A stretch of 64,000 nucleotides of DNA from Bacillota bacterium (GTDB lineage Bacteria; Bacillota; Clostridia; Peptostreptococcales; Anaerovoracaceae), in assembly GCA_019420305.1 (NCBI GenBank), contig JAHZHL010000003.1:1-64000 (forward strand), in the 5' to 3' direction. Position numbers and translations under genes: made by a program. Shown here piece after piece: positions 34,119 to 42,216 of the stretch. The number at the start of each line of letters is the position of its first letter. Positions within the stretch are counted from its first letter, which is position 1. The notes under the pieces are model-generated. The model did not search any database and was not told the DNA's origin. It saw only the letters and a program-made list of their open reading frames with translations.

Positions 34119-35156
34119 TTAAATCAGCAGCATCGCGTCCCCATAGCTGAAGAACCGGTACTTTTCCCTTACCGCTGTATCGTAGATTTCCAGAATTTTT
34201 TCCCGGTCATAGAAAGCGGAAATCAACATCAGGAGCGTTGATTTCGGCAGGTGGAAATTCGTAATCAGCGAGTCAATCATTTTAAACTCATATCCGGGAT
34301 AGATAAAAATCCCTGTGCTCCCGCTGCCGGCTCTGACTTCATAACGTCCATCTTTTAAAACGGCCGCGCTTTCCAGCGTTCTGGTGGAGGTCGTCCCCAC
34401 AGAGATAATCCTCCCTCCTGCCCGCTTTACCCGGTTAATCCGATCCGCGGTTTCCTGCGTCACTTCGTATTCTTCAAAATGCATCTGATGGTCTTCGATG
34501 TTTTCGCACTTGACCGGCCGGAAGGTTCCAATTCCCACATGAAGGGTCACATAGGCGATCTGAACGCCTTTTTTCTCTGCCTGCTCCAGCAGTTCTTCTG
34601 TAAAGTGGAGACCCGCTGTCGGCGCGGCCACCGATCCTTCTTCTTTGCAGTAAACCGTCTGATAACGTTCGCTGTCTTCCGCGTCGCTGGCCCGCTCAAT
34701 ATAAGGCGGAAGAGGCATTTTCCCCAGTTCTTCCAGGCGTTCCATAAAAATGCCGTCATAGCGGAACCTGGCGAGCCGCGTCCCGTCCTGCCCATAGTCA
34801 ACAATCTCCGCTTTAAAGGAAGGGGAAAAGACTACCGTATCGCCGGGTTTCAGCCGTTTTCCCGGACGCACCATGGTTTCCCACACATCGCCTTCGATCC
34901 GTTTGATCAAAAGAAACTCCACCTTTGCCCCGGTCTGCTCCTTTTCTCCGAAAAGCCTGGCCGGAAGAACCTTCGAGTTGTTTAAAACCAGACAGTCTCC
35001 CGGATTCAGATATTCCAAAATATCATAAAAGTGGCGGTGATCCACCTTTCCACTGTCTCTGTGTACTGCCATCAGGCGGGAACCGTCTCTCCGATTCGCC
35101 GGTTTCTGCGCGATCAGCTCCTGTGGCAGATGATAGTCAAATTCGTTGATATTCAT
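34119..35156 (-). CDS. queA: S-adenosylmethionine:tRNA ribosyltransferase-isomerase QueA
   Basis: QueA transfers the ribosyl part of S-adenosylmethionine to 7-aminomethyl-deazaguanine in tRNA, making epoxyqueuosine. The 345-residue product has the family start FDYHLPQELIAQKPA, the central SVAAPTAGLHFTEELL motif, HVGIGTFRPV and the C-terminal ITNFHLPKSTLLMLISAF segment. Length is normal. It follows ruvB by three bases in the ruvC-ruvA-ruvB-queA order that is common in Firmicutes and precedes the sigma-54 activator. Confidence 0.97.
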   Translation of the reverse strand: MNINEFDYHLPQELIAQKPANRRDGSRLMAVHRDSGKVDHRHFYDILEYLNPGDCLVLNNSKVLPARLFGEKEQTGAKVEFLLIKRIEGDVWETMVRPGKRLKPGDTVVFSPSFKAEIVDYGQDGTRLARFRYDGIFMERLEELGKMPLPPYIERASDAEDSERYQTVYCKEEGSVAAPTAGLHFTEELLEQAEKKGVQIAYVTLHVGIGTFRPVKCENIEDHQMHFEEYEVTQETADRINRVKRAGGRIISVGTTSTRTLESAAVLKDGRYEVRAGSGSTGIFIYPGYEFKMIDSLITNFHLPKSTLLMLISAFYDREKILEIYDTAVREKYRFFSYGDAMLLI

Positions 35157-35159
35157 ATA

Positions 35160-36203
35160 TTATTCCTCAATTTTTATTTCTATTTGCCCGCTCTGTTCAT
35201 CGTCCACAGCAATCCCCAGATGATGGTAAGCCTGTTCGGAAACCACTCTTCCCTTCTGGGTACGATGCAGAAAACCTGCCTGAATCAGATAGGGTTCATA
35301 TACATCTTCAATGGTAACCCGTTCTTCCCCGATGGAAGCCGCAATCGTGTCGATTCCCACGGGACCGCCTTTAAAACGTTCAATAATCGTCCGCAGGATT
35401 TCCCGATCCAGACTCTCCAGTCCCATGGGATCTACCCCCAGCGCGGTCAACGCCTTCTCCGTAATCGCAAGATCAATGACGCCGTTTCCCTTTACCTGGG
35501 AAAAATCCCGAACCCGTTTCAAAATCCGGTTGGCCACACGGGGCGTTCCTCTGGAGCGCTTTGCCATTTCTTTCAGAGACGGCTCGTCCACTTCCACATT
35601 TAAAAGCTTTGCGGATCGCCGGATAATCTGCATCAGTTCTTCCGTTGTATAAAGCTCGAACTTGCAGCTGACCCCGAATCGATCCCGCAGAGGCGCTGAA
35701 AGGCTCCCCGCCCTGGTGGTGGCCCCTATCAGGGTGAATTTGGCAATATCCAGCCGGATAGACCTTGCGGAAGGCCCTTTTCCAATGACAATATCCAGAG
35801 CGAAATCCTCCATAGCCGAATAAAGGACTTCCTCCACCTGCCGATTGAGGCGATGGATTTCATCAATGAAAAGCACATCGTTTTCGTTGAGATTTGTGAG
35901 AATCGCCGCCAGATCCCCCGCCCGTTCAATAGCGGGTCCGGACGTGATCCGAAGATCCACCCCCAGCTCATTGGCGATAATCCCTGCCAGCGTTGTCTTT
36001 CCCAGTCCGGGAGGTCCGTAAAAAAGCACATGATCCAGAGGCTCGCCTCTCAATTTCGCCGCTTCAATAAAAATTTTCAGATTGTCGGTCGCTTTTTTTT
36101 GTCCGATGTATTCTGCCAGAGACTGGGGCCTTAACGTAAACTCCGCAATCTCTTCGTTTTCCTCTGCGTTTGCCGCAGTTATTCTTCCTTCATATTCTCC
36201 CAT
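35160..36203 (-). CDS. ruvB: Holliday junction branch migration helicase RuvB
   Basis: RuvB is the hexameric AAA+ motor that drives Holliday junction migration with RuvA. The 347-residue product has Walker A GPPGLGKTTLA, Walker B FIDEIHRLNRQVEE, sensor 1 IGATTRAG, the arginine finger region PLRDRFG, and the C-terminal winged helix with EPYLIQAGFLHRTQKGR. It is 10 bases downstream of ruvA and 3 bases upstream of queA, in one operon. Confidence 0.98.
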   Translation of the reverse strand: MGEYEGRITAANAEENEEIAEFTLRPQSLAEYIGQKKATDNLKIFIEAAKLRGEPLDHVLFYGPPGLGKTTLAGIIANELGVDLRITSGPAIERAGDLAAILTNLNENDVLFIDEIHRLNRQVEEVLYSAMEDFALDIVIGKGPSARSIRLDIAKFTLIGATTRAGSLSAPLRDRFGVSCKFELYTTEELMQIIRRSAKLLNVEVDEPSLKEMAKRSRGTPRVANRILKRVRDFSQVKGNGVIDLAITEKALTALGVDPMGLESLDREILRTIIERFKGGPVGIDTIAASIGEERVTIEDVYEPYLIQAGFLHRTQKGRVVSEQAYHHLGIAVDDEQSGQIEIKIEE

Positions 36204-36213
36204 ACGCTATCCT

Positions 36214-36819
36214 CTAAAACAGTTTTTTCAATGCCTGTTTGATGTATTCTTCCACGGTAAGATCCGTTTCCTTTACCGCTGCCAGCGCGTTCACCGCTTC
36301 CCCCTTAGTATAGCCCAGTGCGAGCAATGCTTTTACCGCTTCGGTGCGGCTGTCTCCGGCACTGTCTCCCACTGTTTCCGCGGCTTCCTCGCCTTTTGGC
36401 AGAACCGCGTCTTCCAGCTGTCCGAATTTGTCCTTCAGCTCCAGCACAATCCGTTCCGCGGTCTTTTTCCCAACGCCGTTTGCCCGAGTAAGGGTTTTCG
36501 CGTCTTCTGTCACAATCGCCTGATGTACTTCATTCAGCGGCATAGCGGATAAAATCGCCAGGGCCGCCTTCGCTCCCACCCCGCTGACGCTGATCAGTTT
36601 ACGGAACGTGTCGAGAGACGCTTTTTCTCCGAAGCCATACAAACTGATATCATCTTCTCTTACGATCATGGCCGTAAAAACGGTAACTTCTTCCCCTTCC
36701 TTCGCCAGATAAATACTGGAATTAGCTGGCACAGAAAGTTCGTAGCCCAGTCCTCCGGCTTCTACCACCACGCTGCTTTCCAGTTTCATAGCCAGCGTGC
36801 CTTTTATGTAATGCAGCAT
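36214..36819 (-). CDS. ruvA: Holliday junction branch migration protein RuvA
   Basis: RuvA binds Holliday junctions as a tetramer and loads RuvB. The 201-residue product has the N-terminal OB-fold (MLHYIKGTLAMKLESSVVVE), the tandem helix-hairpin-helix region (LISVSGVGAKAALAILSAM and RANGVGKKTAERIVLELKD) and a C-terminal three-helix domain ending ALLALGYTKGEAVNALA that contacts RuvB. It sits 10 bases after ruvC. Confidence 0.98.
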   Translation of the reverse strand: MLHYIKGTLAMKLESSVVVEAGGLGYELSVPANSSIYLAKEGEEVTVFTAMIVREDDISLYGFGEKASLDTFRKLISVSGVGAKAALAILSAMPLNEVHQAIVTEDAKTLTRANGVGKKTAERIVLELKDKFGQLEDAVLPKGEEAAETVGDSAGDSRTEAVKALLALGYTKGEAVNALAAVKETDLTVEEYIKQALKKLF

Positions 36820-36829
36820 TGCGTTCCTC

Positions 36830-37324
36830 CTATAATCCTTTCAGCCTGTTTCTCGCCCCCGCGGAATGTCCGTGGCAAATGGCCGCGGCCAGGGCGTCCG
36901 CCGTATCGTCCGGTTTGGGAGCTTCTTTCAGATTCAGAATGGTCTTTACCATAAACTGCACCTGCTTTTTTTCCGCTCTGCCGTTTCCCACCAGCGCCTG
37001 CTTAATCTGCAGGGGCGTATATTCCGCGATTTCCAGTCCTGAATTGGAGCACGCCAGCAACGCGACTCCCCTAGCCTGTCCCACCAGAATGGCGGTCTTC
37101 GCGTTCGTATTAAAAAACAATTCTTCAACAGAGGCCACTTCCGGTTCAAAACGCCCGATCAGCTCCATGAGAGAATTGTATAAAACCTTCAGCCTGTCCG
37201 GCATCTCCATACCCGCTTCCGTAGTTACGGCGCCGTAGTCGATGACCTTGAACCGGTTTCCCTTCATCTCAATGATTCCGTAGCCTAAAATCGCGTAGCC
37301 CGGATCAATTCCCAGTATCCGCAT
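36830..37324 (-). CDS. ruvC: Holliday junction resolvase RuvC
   Basis: RuvC cuts Holliday junctions symmetrically. The 164-residue product has the RNase-H-like acidic residues: Asp in LGIDPGYA (residue 7), Glu in SVEELFF (about 67) and the C-terminal DDTADALAAAICH pair (about 140-150). It is the first gene of ruvC-ruvA-ruvB-queA, transcribed from a promoter 46 bases upstream. Confidence 0.98.
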   Translation of the reverse strand: MRILGIDPGYAILGYGIIEMKGNRFKVIDYGAVTTEAGMEMPDRLKVLYNSLMELIGRFEPEVASVEELFFNTNAKTAILVGQARGVALLACSNSGLEIAEYTPLQIKQALVGNGRAEKKQVQFMVKTILNLKEAPKPDDTADALAAAICHGHSAGARNRLKGL

Positions 37325-37369
37325 AAACCCTTTCTCCCACCGTCCTTTTCCGTATAAATGCGCTTATTT

Positions 37370-37398
37370 AGTATATCACACAAACATACGTTCCGCAA
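37370..37398 (-). promoter_or_regulatory. Promoter of the ruvCAB-queA operon
   Basis: Minus strand TTGCGG (37398-37393) and TATACT (37375-37370) are 17 bases apart, upstream of ruvC. It may also serve the sigma-54 activator gene at the end of the run. Confidence 0.65.
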
Positions 37399-37438
37399 TT
37401 CTCAAAACACATTTTCCGGTAGCTTTTTCCGCAGGATA

Positions 37439-37479
37439 TGGTATAATTATAAATGTATAAACTTAATAAAAAATGTATA
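37439..37479 (+). promoter_or_regulatory. Extended -10 promoter of argR with repeated AAATGTATA
   Basis: TGGTATAAT (37439-37447) is an extended -10 element. AAATGTATA occurs at 37451-37459 and again at 37471-37479, 20 bases apart, around the likely start of transcription. They loosely resemble half-sites of an ARG box (TNTGNAT), so autoregulation by ArgR is possible. Confidence 0.5.
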
Positions 37480-37494
37480 TTAAAGGAGAATACC

Positions 37495-37944
37495 ATGCGT
37501 TATTCGAGGCAAAGCAAAATACTGGAACTGATCGAAAAGTATGAAGTGGAGACCCAGGACAAGCTGGCTTCCCTATTGAAAGAATACGGATATGACGTTA
37601 CACAGGCAACGATATCCCGTGATATAAAGGAGCTGCATCTAATCAAAACGCTCTCCTCTACCGGCAAATATAAATATGCAGTCGCGTCAAGTGTAGAGGG
37701 ACCAGTTTCTGATCGTTTTGTAAATATATTCAGAGAAACGATCAAATCCGTAGACTCTTCCGGAAATCTTGTTGTGGTAAAGACGCTTTCCGGCTGCGCG
37801 AACGCCGCCGGAGAAGCCATTGATTCCCTGGGATTTCCGCATGTAATCGGATCCGTAGCCGGCGACAACACATTGATGATCGTCATCGACGATCCGGAAA
37901 ACACCCCGAAATTTCTCAAGGAATTTGACGAAATGCTGGGCTGA
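37495..37944 (+). CDS. argR: Arginine repressor ArgR
   Basis: ArgR/AhrC is a hexameric arginine-binding regulator of arginine metabolism. The 149-residue product has the N-terminal winged helix (RQSKILELIEKYEVETQDKL, then VTQATISRDIKELHLIK as the recognition helix) and the C-terminal trimerisation and arginine-binding domain with NAAGEAIDSLGFPHVIGSVAGDN split around DNTLMIVIDD. I start it at 37495 behind AAAGGAG; the frame opens 14 codons earlier without an RBS. In Firmicutes argR commonly precedes recN, as here (17 bases apart). Confidence 0.96.
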   Translation: MRYSRQSKILELIEKYEVETQDKLASLLKEYGYDVTQATISRDIKELHLIKTLSSTGKYKYAVASSVEGPVSDRFVNIFRETIKSVDSSGNLVVVKTLSGCANAAGEAIDSLGFPHVIGSVAGDNTLMIVIDDPENTPKFLKEFDEMLG

Positions 37945-37961
37945 AACAAAAGAGGTAAGTC

Positions 37962-39581
37962 ATGATTTCTCATATCAGCATCAAAAATTTCGCGATCATT
38001 GAACAGGCGGACATCGACTTTCATGAAGGACTGAATATCATTACCGGAGAAACCGGCGCCGGAAAATCCATTGTCATCGAAGCCATCAGCCTCGCTCTCG
38101 GAAGCCGGGCGGATACCGCGTTTGTGCGCTCCGGAGCGTCCAAAGCCATTGTTCAGCTGGCCGGAACCCACGATGGGGAAGAATATGTGATTACGCGGGA
38201 AGTCTCCGCAGCCGGCAAGAACCTGTGCAAAGTCAACGGCGAAATCGTCACCCTGGCGAATCTCAACCAGATCTGTAAAAAGCTGGCGGACATTCACGGG
38301 CAGTATGACCACCAGTCCCTTCTGAACCCGGAGTATCATATCAAGCTGGTGGATCTTTATAAAAAGGATTCCATTTTCCCGGCAAAGCAGAAGGTATCGG
38401 AAATTTTCACCCGTTACCGGGAGATTTCTTCCCGGCTGAAGCACCTCCTCGCCGATGCTGCCGAAAACCAGCGCCAGCTTGATTTTATGCGGTTTGAACT
38501 GGAGGAAATTCAGAAAGCAAATCTGTCTCCCGACGAGGATGAGGCGTTAGAAGAGGAAATCAATCTGCTTCAGAACAGCGAGACCATCTACGAAAGTCTG
38601 GCTGAGGCTTATGAGCTTACAAACGGGGAAGAATATGCCGCCTTGTCCGGTCTGAAAAAGGCGATGGATCGGATCGGCGGAATTCAGGAATATTCGAAAG
38701 ATCTGACGGAAATTTACCGTCAGATGGAAGAGTCCTATTACCTGCTGGAGGATCTGTGCAGCCAGGTACGGGAGCTTCGCGACAATACGGTATTTTCTCC
38801 GGATGAACTGGATCAGGCCATTTCCCGCATGGAAGTCCTGAACGCGCTGAAACGAAAGCACAACGCTTCTCTGGAAGAAATTATCGCCTACGGACAGGAG
38901 CTGGAGGAACGGCTCCAGCAGGTGGAGAATGTGGACAGCGCGAAGGAAAAGCTGACAGCGGAACGAAAAAAATGCGAAGCGGAATTAAAAGCCGCCAGCC
39001 ACGATCTGACAGAGCTTCGAAAGGCGGCGGCGAAAGAGCTGGAAGGCAAAATTCTCGCGGAGCTGGCAGAACTGAATTTTAAAGACGCGCAGCTTATCAT
39101 CGAATTTAAGGAAAGCAGGGAATATACGGACAATGGAACGGATCTGGTGGAATTTCTTATCAGCACCAACAAGGGAGAGAAGCTGAAGCCCCTTTCCAAA
39201 ATCGCCTCCGGCGGTGAAATGTCCCGAATCATGCTGGCCTTTAAAAAAATCGTCGGCGATTATGATGAAATTCCAACAATGATTTTCGATGAAATCGACA
39301 CGGGAATCAGCGGTATCACCGCCAGCATTGTCGGAAAAAAATTAAAGCAGATCGCGGAAAATCATCAGATTCTCTGCATCACCCATCTGCCTCAGATTGC
39401 GGCCTTCGGCGACCACAATTACAAGATCTACAAAGAGTCCGATGACACCAGTACCTATACGACGGTTGTCCCCCTGAAAAAGGAGGAGGAAGTTGAGGAA
39501 ATCGCGCGGCTCCTGGGTGGAATCAATATTACGGAGACTACGCTGCAGTCAGCGCGGGAGCTGATCGAAGCGTCAAAATAA
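37962..39581 (+). CDS. recN: DNA repair protein RecN
   Basis: RecN is an SMC-like ATPase that tethers broken DNA ends during recombinational repair. The 539-residue product has the N-terminal head with Walker A ITGETGAGKSIVIEA, two coiled-coil arms (about residues 150-380, broken around a central hinge), the signature SGGEMSRIMLAF and Walker B PTMIFDEIDTGISG near the C terminus. It is slightly shorter than the usual 550-570, the loss lying in the coiled coil. It is cotranscribed with argR and closed by the terminator at 39584. Confidence 0.96.
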   Translation: MISHISIKNFAIIEQADIDFHEGLNIITGETGAGKSIVIEAISLALGSRADTAFVRSGASKAIVQLAGTHDGEEYVITREVSAAGKNLCKVNGEIVTLANLNQICKKLADIHGQYDHQSLLNPEYHIKLVDLYKKDSIFPAKQKVSEIFTRYREISSRLKHLLADAAENQRQLDFMRFELEEIQKANLSPDEDEALEEEINLLQNSETIYESLAEAYELTNGEEYAALSGLKKAMDRIGGIQEYSKDLTEIYRQMEESYYLLEDLCSQVRELRDNTVFSPDELDQAISRMEVLNALKRKHNASLEEIIAYGQELEERLQQVENVDSAKEKLTAERKKCEAELKAASHDLTELRKAAAKELEGKILAELAELNFKDAQLIIEFKESREYTDNGTDLVEFLISTNKGEKLKPLSKIASGGEMSRIMLAFKKIVGDYDEIPTMIFDEIDTGISGITASIVGKKLKQIAENHQILCITHLPQIAAFGDHNYKIYKESDDTSTYTTVVPLKKEEEVEEIARLLGGINITETTLQSARELIEASK

Positions 39582-39583
39582 GC

Positions 39584-39617
39584 AAAAAACGGAAGACACT
39601 GTTTTCTTCCGTTTTTT
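39584..39617. terminator. Bidirectional terminator between recN and aroK
   Basis: A perfect 13-bp stem (39584-39596 with 39605-39617) with A6 and T6 flanks can end recN on the plus strand and aroK on the minus strand. Confidence 0.9.
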
Positions 39618-39619
39618 CT

Positions 39620-40111
39620 TTATACAGCCTGTACAATCTTCTCCACGGTCTCTTCCACCGTCAGTCCGTCCGCTTCAATGGTCACATCCGCGTATGTTTC
39701 ATAAAGGGGGACTCGCCGCTCATAGAGATTTTCAATGGTCTCCCCCTTCCCCATAGCAACTCCTCTTGTCTTAATATTATCCAGCCGTTCTTCAATAGCA
39801 GCCAGCGACACCTTCAGATAAACGATGGTTCCGCCTTTCTTCAGATGCTCGATGGCTCCCGGATAGTAGATCGCGCTGCCCCCTGTGGAAATGACCGCGT
39901 TTTCCGCCTCCAGTTCCGTAAGGACGGCTTCTTCCGTTTTTTTGAAATAATCCAGTCCGTCTTCGTTAATGATTTCCTGCAGCGGCCGCTCCTCCTTTTC
40001 CTGAATCAGAAGATCCGTATCAATAAAACTTTTCCGCATAGTCTTGGCGAGCACAACGCCGGTAATGCTTTTTCCGCAGGCCGGCATCCCCACCAGGATG
40101 ATGTTGTTCAT
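39620..40111 (-). CDS. aroK: Shikimate kinase
   Basis: The enzyme phosphorylates shikimate at the 3-hydroxyl, the fifth step of chorismate synthesis. The 163-residue product has a P-loop GMPACGKSITG (residues 8-18), the shikimate-binding SFIDTDLLIQE Asp pair, the ISTGGSAIY Gly-rich loop, and the LID arginine in TRGVAMGKGE. It stands alone, away from other aro genes, downstream of the ispH-rpsA fusion on the same strand but beyond a terminator, so its own promoter must lie in the short gap or it depends on read-through. Confidence 0.94.
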   Translation of the reverse strand: MNNIILVGMPACGKSITGVVLAKTMRKSFIDTDLLIQEKEERPLQEIINEDGLDYFKKTEEAVLTELEAENAVISTGGSAIYYPGAIEHLKKGGTIVYLKVSLAAIEERLDNIKTRGVAMGKGETIENLYERRVPLYETYADVTIEADGLTVEETVEKIVQAV

Positions 40112-40132
40112 AAGTCTGTCCTCTTTCTACAG

Positions 40133-40163
40133 AAAAAGGGCGAGGTTCGACTCCCGCCCTTTA
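40133..40163 (-). terminator. Terminator of the ispH-rpsA gene
   Basis: The stem AAAGGGCG (40135-40142) pairs with 40155-40162 and the inner GG/CC extends it; on the minus strand it runs into CTTTTTCTG. The loop contains GGTTCGACTCC, which mimics a tRNA T-arm but is not part of a tRNA. Confidence 0.75.
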
Positions 40164-40185
40164 CTCATTCTTTTTATTTACAAGT

Positions 40186-42216
40186 TTACGCTTCTTCGCT
40201 GGTTTCTTCCGCTTCTGGGGCAGCTTCTTCCGCCGGTACATCCGCAGGTTCTGCCTCTTCTTCATAAGCTTCCGCGGCTTCTTCCTCAGGCTGAGGCATT
40301 TCGTCCAGCGCTTCTTTGATACTCAGGCTGATACGTCTTCTGTCCTGATCAATTTCCAGAATCTTCGCCGCAACTTCCTGGCCTACGGACAGCTCGTCCG
40401 CAATGTTTCCAACTCGTTTGTGGGCAACTTCGGAAATATGTACAAGTCCGTCAAGACCCGGTTCCAGTTCTACGAACGCGCCGTATTCCTTAAGCTGCAC
40501 AACTTTTCCGTTCACAATCTGTCCAACGTCGTATTTTTCGTTGATTACACTCCACGGTTCCGGCTGGTTCTGCTTCAGACCCAGGGAAATCTTGCCTTTT
40601 TCCTGGTTCATGGAGAGAACTTTTACCCGAATCTTATCGCCGATGCTCAGCACTTCCTGCGGATGCTTCAGTTTTCCCCAGGAAATTTCAGAGATATGCA
40701 GCAGTCCGTCAATTCCGCCGATGTCTACAAACGCGCCGTAATCGGTAAAGCGCATTACGGTACCTTCTACTACATCATCAACGCTCAGACCTTCCCAGAT
40801 TTCCGCGATTCTCTTGTTCTTTTCTTCATTCAGATACTGTTTGTGGGAGAACACAGCTTTTCCTCTTCTCAGATCCACTCTGGATACTTTGACGGTAAGC
40901 GTCTGTCCAATAAATTCGTCTACGTTTTCTACGTAATGATCGGAGAGCTGTGAAAGCGGAATAAATCCGGAAACTTCTTTGTAAGCAGCAATTACGCCGC
41001 CGTTAACCGGTCTGACAACTTTAACTTCAATGTTTGATTTATCTTCAAGCGCCTGGCTGATTTCGTCCCAGTGTTCGCTAATTTCCAGCTTTTTCTTGGA
41101 CAGCAGGATGCTGCCATCGCCATCGTCTGTCTTTACAACTTTTGCCTGAATTTCATCGCCTTCATGATATAAGTCAGTTAGCTTTTGATCTCCTTCCAGT
41201 GTGATTTCATCAGATGGAATGATTCCATCCTTTTTGCAGCCGAGATTGACAATGATTTCCCTGTCTGTAACCTGATGGATCTTTCCGGTTACGATCTCTC
41301 CGCTGCGCGGCAGCCTTAAGGATTTTTCGATCTCGTCCATTAAGGCGTCCATTGAATTAATTTCATTGTTTTCAAGTGTGATTTCACTCATATTGGCAAT
41401 AACCTCCTTAATTAAGCATTCAGGCGTCGAGGCACCCGCTGCTATTCCTATTCTATTACATTTTTCAACTTCTTTCAATGGTAAATCAGTTATATTTTCA
41501 ACAAAATGTGTGTTATTGCAGTATTTTTTTGAAATATCGTACAATTTTTTTGTATTTGAGCTTTTCCGATCCCCTAAAACGAGCATCAATTCTACCTTTT
41601 GAGCCGTTTCCATACAACTTTTCTGCCTGTTTTCCGTGGCGCTGCAAATCGTATGATTCACGGACAAAGATTTTCCCTGCTCCCGCAGCTTTTCCAGAAC
41701 CTCATGAAAAAGACTCTTTGGAATCGTCGTCTGCGCTACCACAAACAGATGCTCGTCCTCAAGTTCTGGAATTTCCTCCGCGTTCCCCACGATAACGGCC
41801 GCGTCCGAACACCATCCGTTAATCCCCTTCACTTCCGGGTGGGACGCATCTCCTACGATCAGGACGCGCTCACCTTTTTCTTCCGCAGTCCGCACCAGTT
41901 CGTGAATCCTCGCGACAAACGGACAGGTCGCGTCGATCAGTCTCCATCCCTTCTGCTCCGCGATTTCGTAAAGCCATTTTCCGACTCCATGGGAACGGAT
42001 AATAACGGCGTCCCCTCTCTCCGCCTCATTCGGATCGTTAATCACCTGAATGCCCTTCTCTTCCAACTGATCCGTCACTTGTTTGTTATGGATCAGCGGA
42101 CCGTAAGAGTAAATTTTTTCATTGCGCGCTTCCGCTGCTTTTTCTGCCTTTTCAATGGCTTCCCGTACTCCGAAACAAAAGCCGGAATGGTCAGCCCTTA
42201 TGATTTCTTTCGTCAA
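40186..42216 (-). CDS. ispH-rpsA: Fused 4-hydroxy-3-methylbut-2-enyl diphosphate reductase / ribosomal protein S1 (IspH-S1)
   Basis: The 676-residue protein joins two known proteins. Residues 1-285 are IspH, the last enzyme of the MEP isoprenoid pathway, with the three iron-sulfur cluster cysteines at 14 (HSGFCFGVREA), 98 (DATCPFV) and 191 (TICSATENR). Residues about 300-640 are four S1 RNA-binding domains, for example KIHQVTDREIIVNLGCKK and TDYGAFVDIGGIDGLLHIS, as in the shorter Firmicute S1. The last 35 residues are a Glu/Ala-rich acidic tail. The fusion is known in Clostridia. The start is a TTG, 12 bases after GGAGG, inside the end of rarA (26-base overlap). Confidence 0.95.
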   Translation of the reverse strand: MTKEIIRADHSGFCFGVREAIEKAEKAAEARNEKIYSYGPLIHNKQVTDQLEEKGIQVINDPNEAERGDAVIIRSHGVGKWLYEIAEQKGWRLIDATCPFVARIHELVRTAEEKGERVLIVGDASHPEVKGINGWCSDAAVIVGNAEEIPELEDEHLFVVAQTTIPKSLFHEVLEKLREQGKSLSVNHTICSATENRQKSCMETAQKVELMLVLGDRKSSNTKKLYDISKKYCNNTHFVENITDLPLKEVEKCNRIGIAAGASTPECLIKEVIANMSEITLENNEINSMDALMDEIEKSLRLPRSGEIVTGKIHQVTDREIIVNLGCKKDGIIPSDEITLEGDQKLTDLYHEGDEIQAKVVKTDDGDGSILLSKKKLEISEHWDEISQALEDKSNIEVKVVRPVNGGVIAAYKEVSGFIPLSQLSDHYVENVDEFIGQTLTVKVSRVDLRRGKAVFSHKQYLNEEKNKRIAEIWEGLSVDDVVEGTVMRFTDYGAFVDIGGIDGLLHISEISWGKLKHPQEVLSIGDKIRVKVLSMNQEKGKISLGLKQNQPEPWSVINEKYDVGQIVNGKVVQLKEYGAFVELEPGLDGLVHISEVAHKRVGNIADELSVGQEVAAKILEIDQDRRRISLSIKEALDEMPQPEEEAAEAYEEEAEPADVPAEEAAPEAEETSEEA

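Noticed and set aside
40143..40162. GGTTCGACTCC resembling a tRNA T-arm
   Set aside because: It is the loop of the ispH-rpsA terminator; no acceptor, D or anticodon arms can be folded around it.
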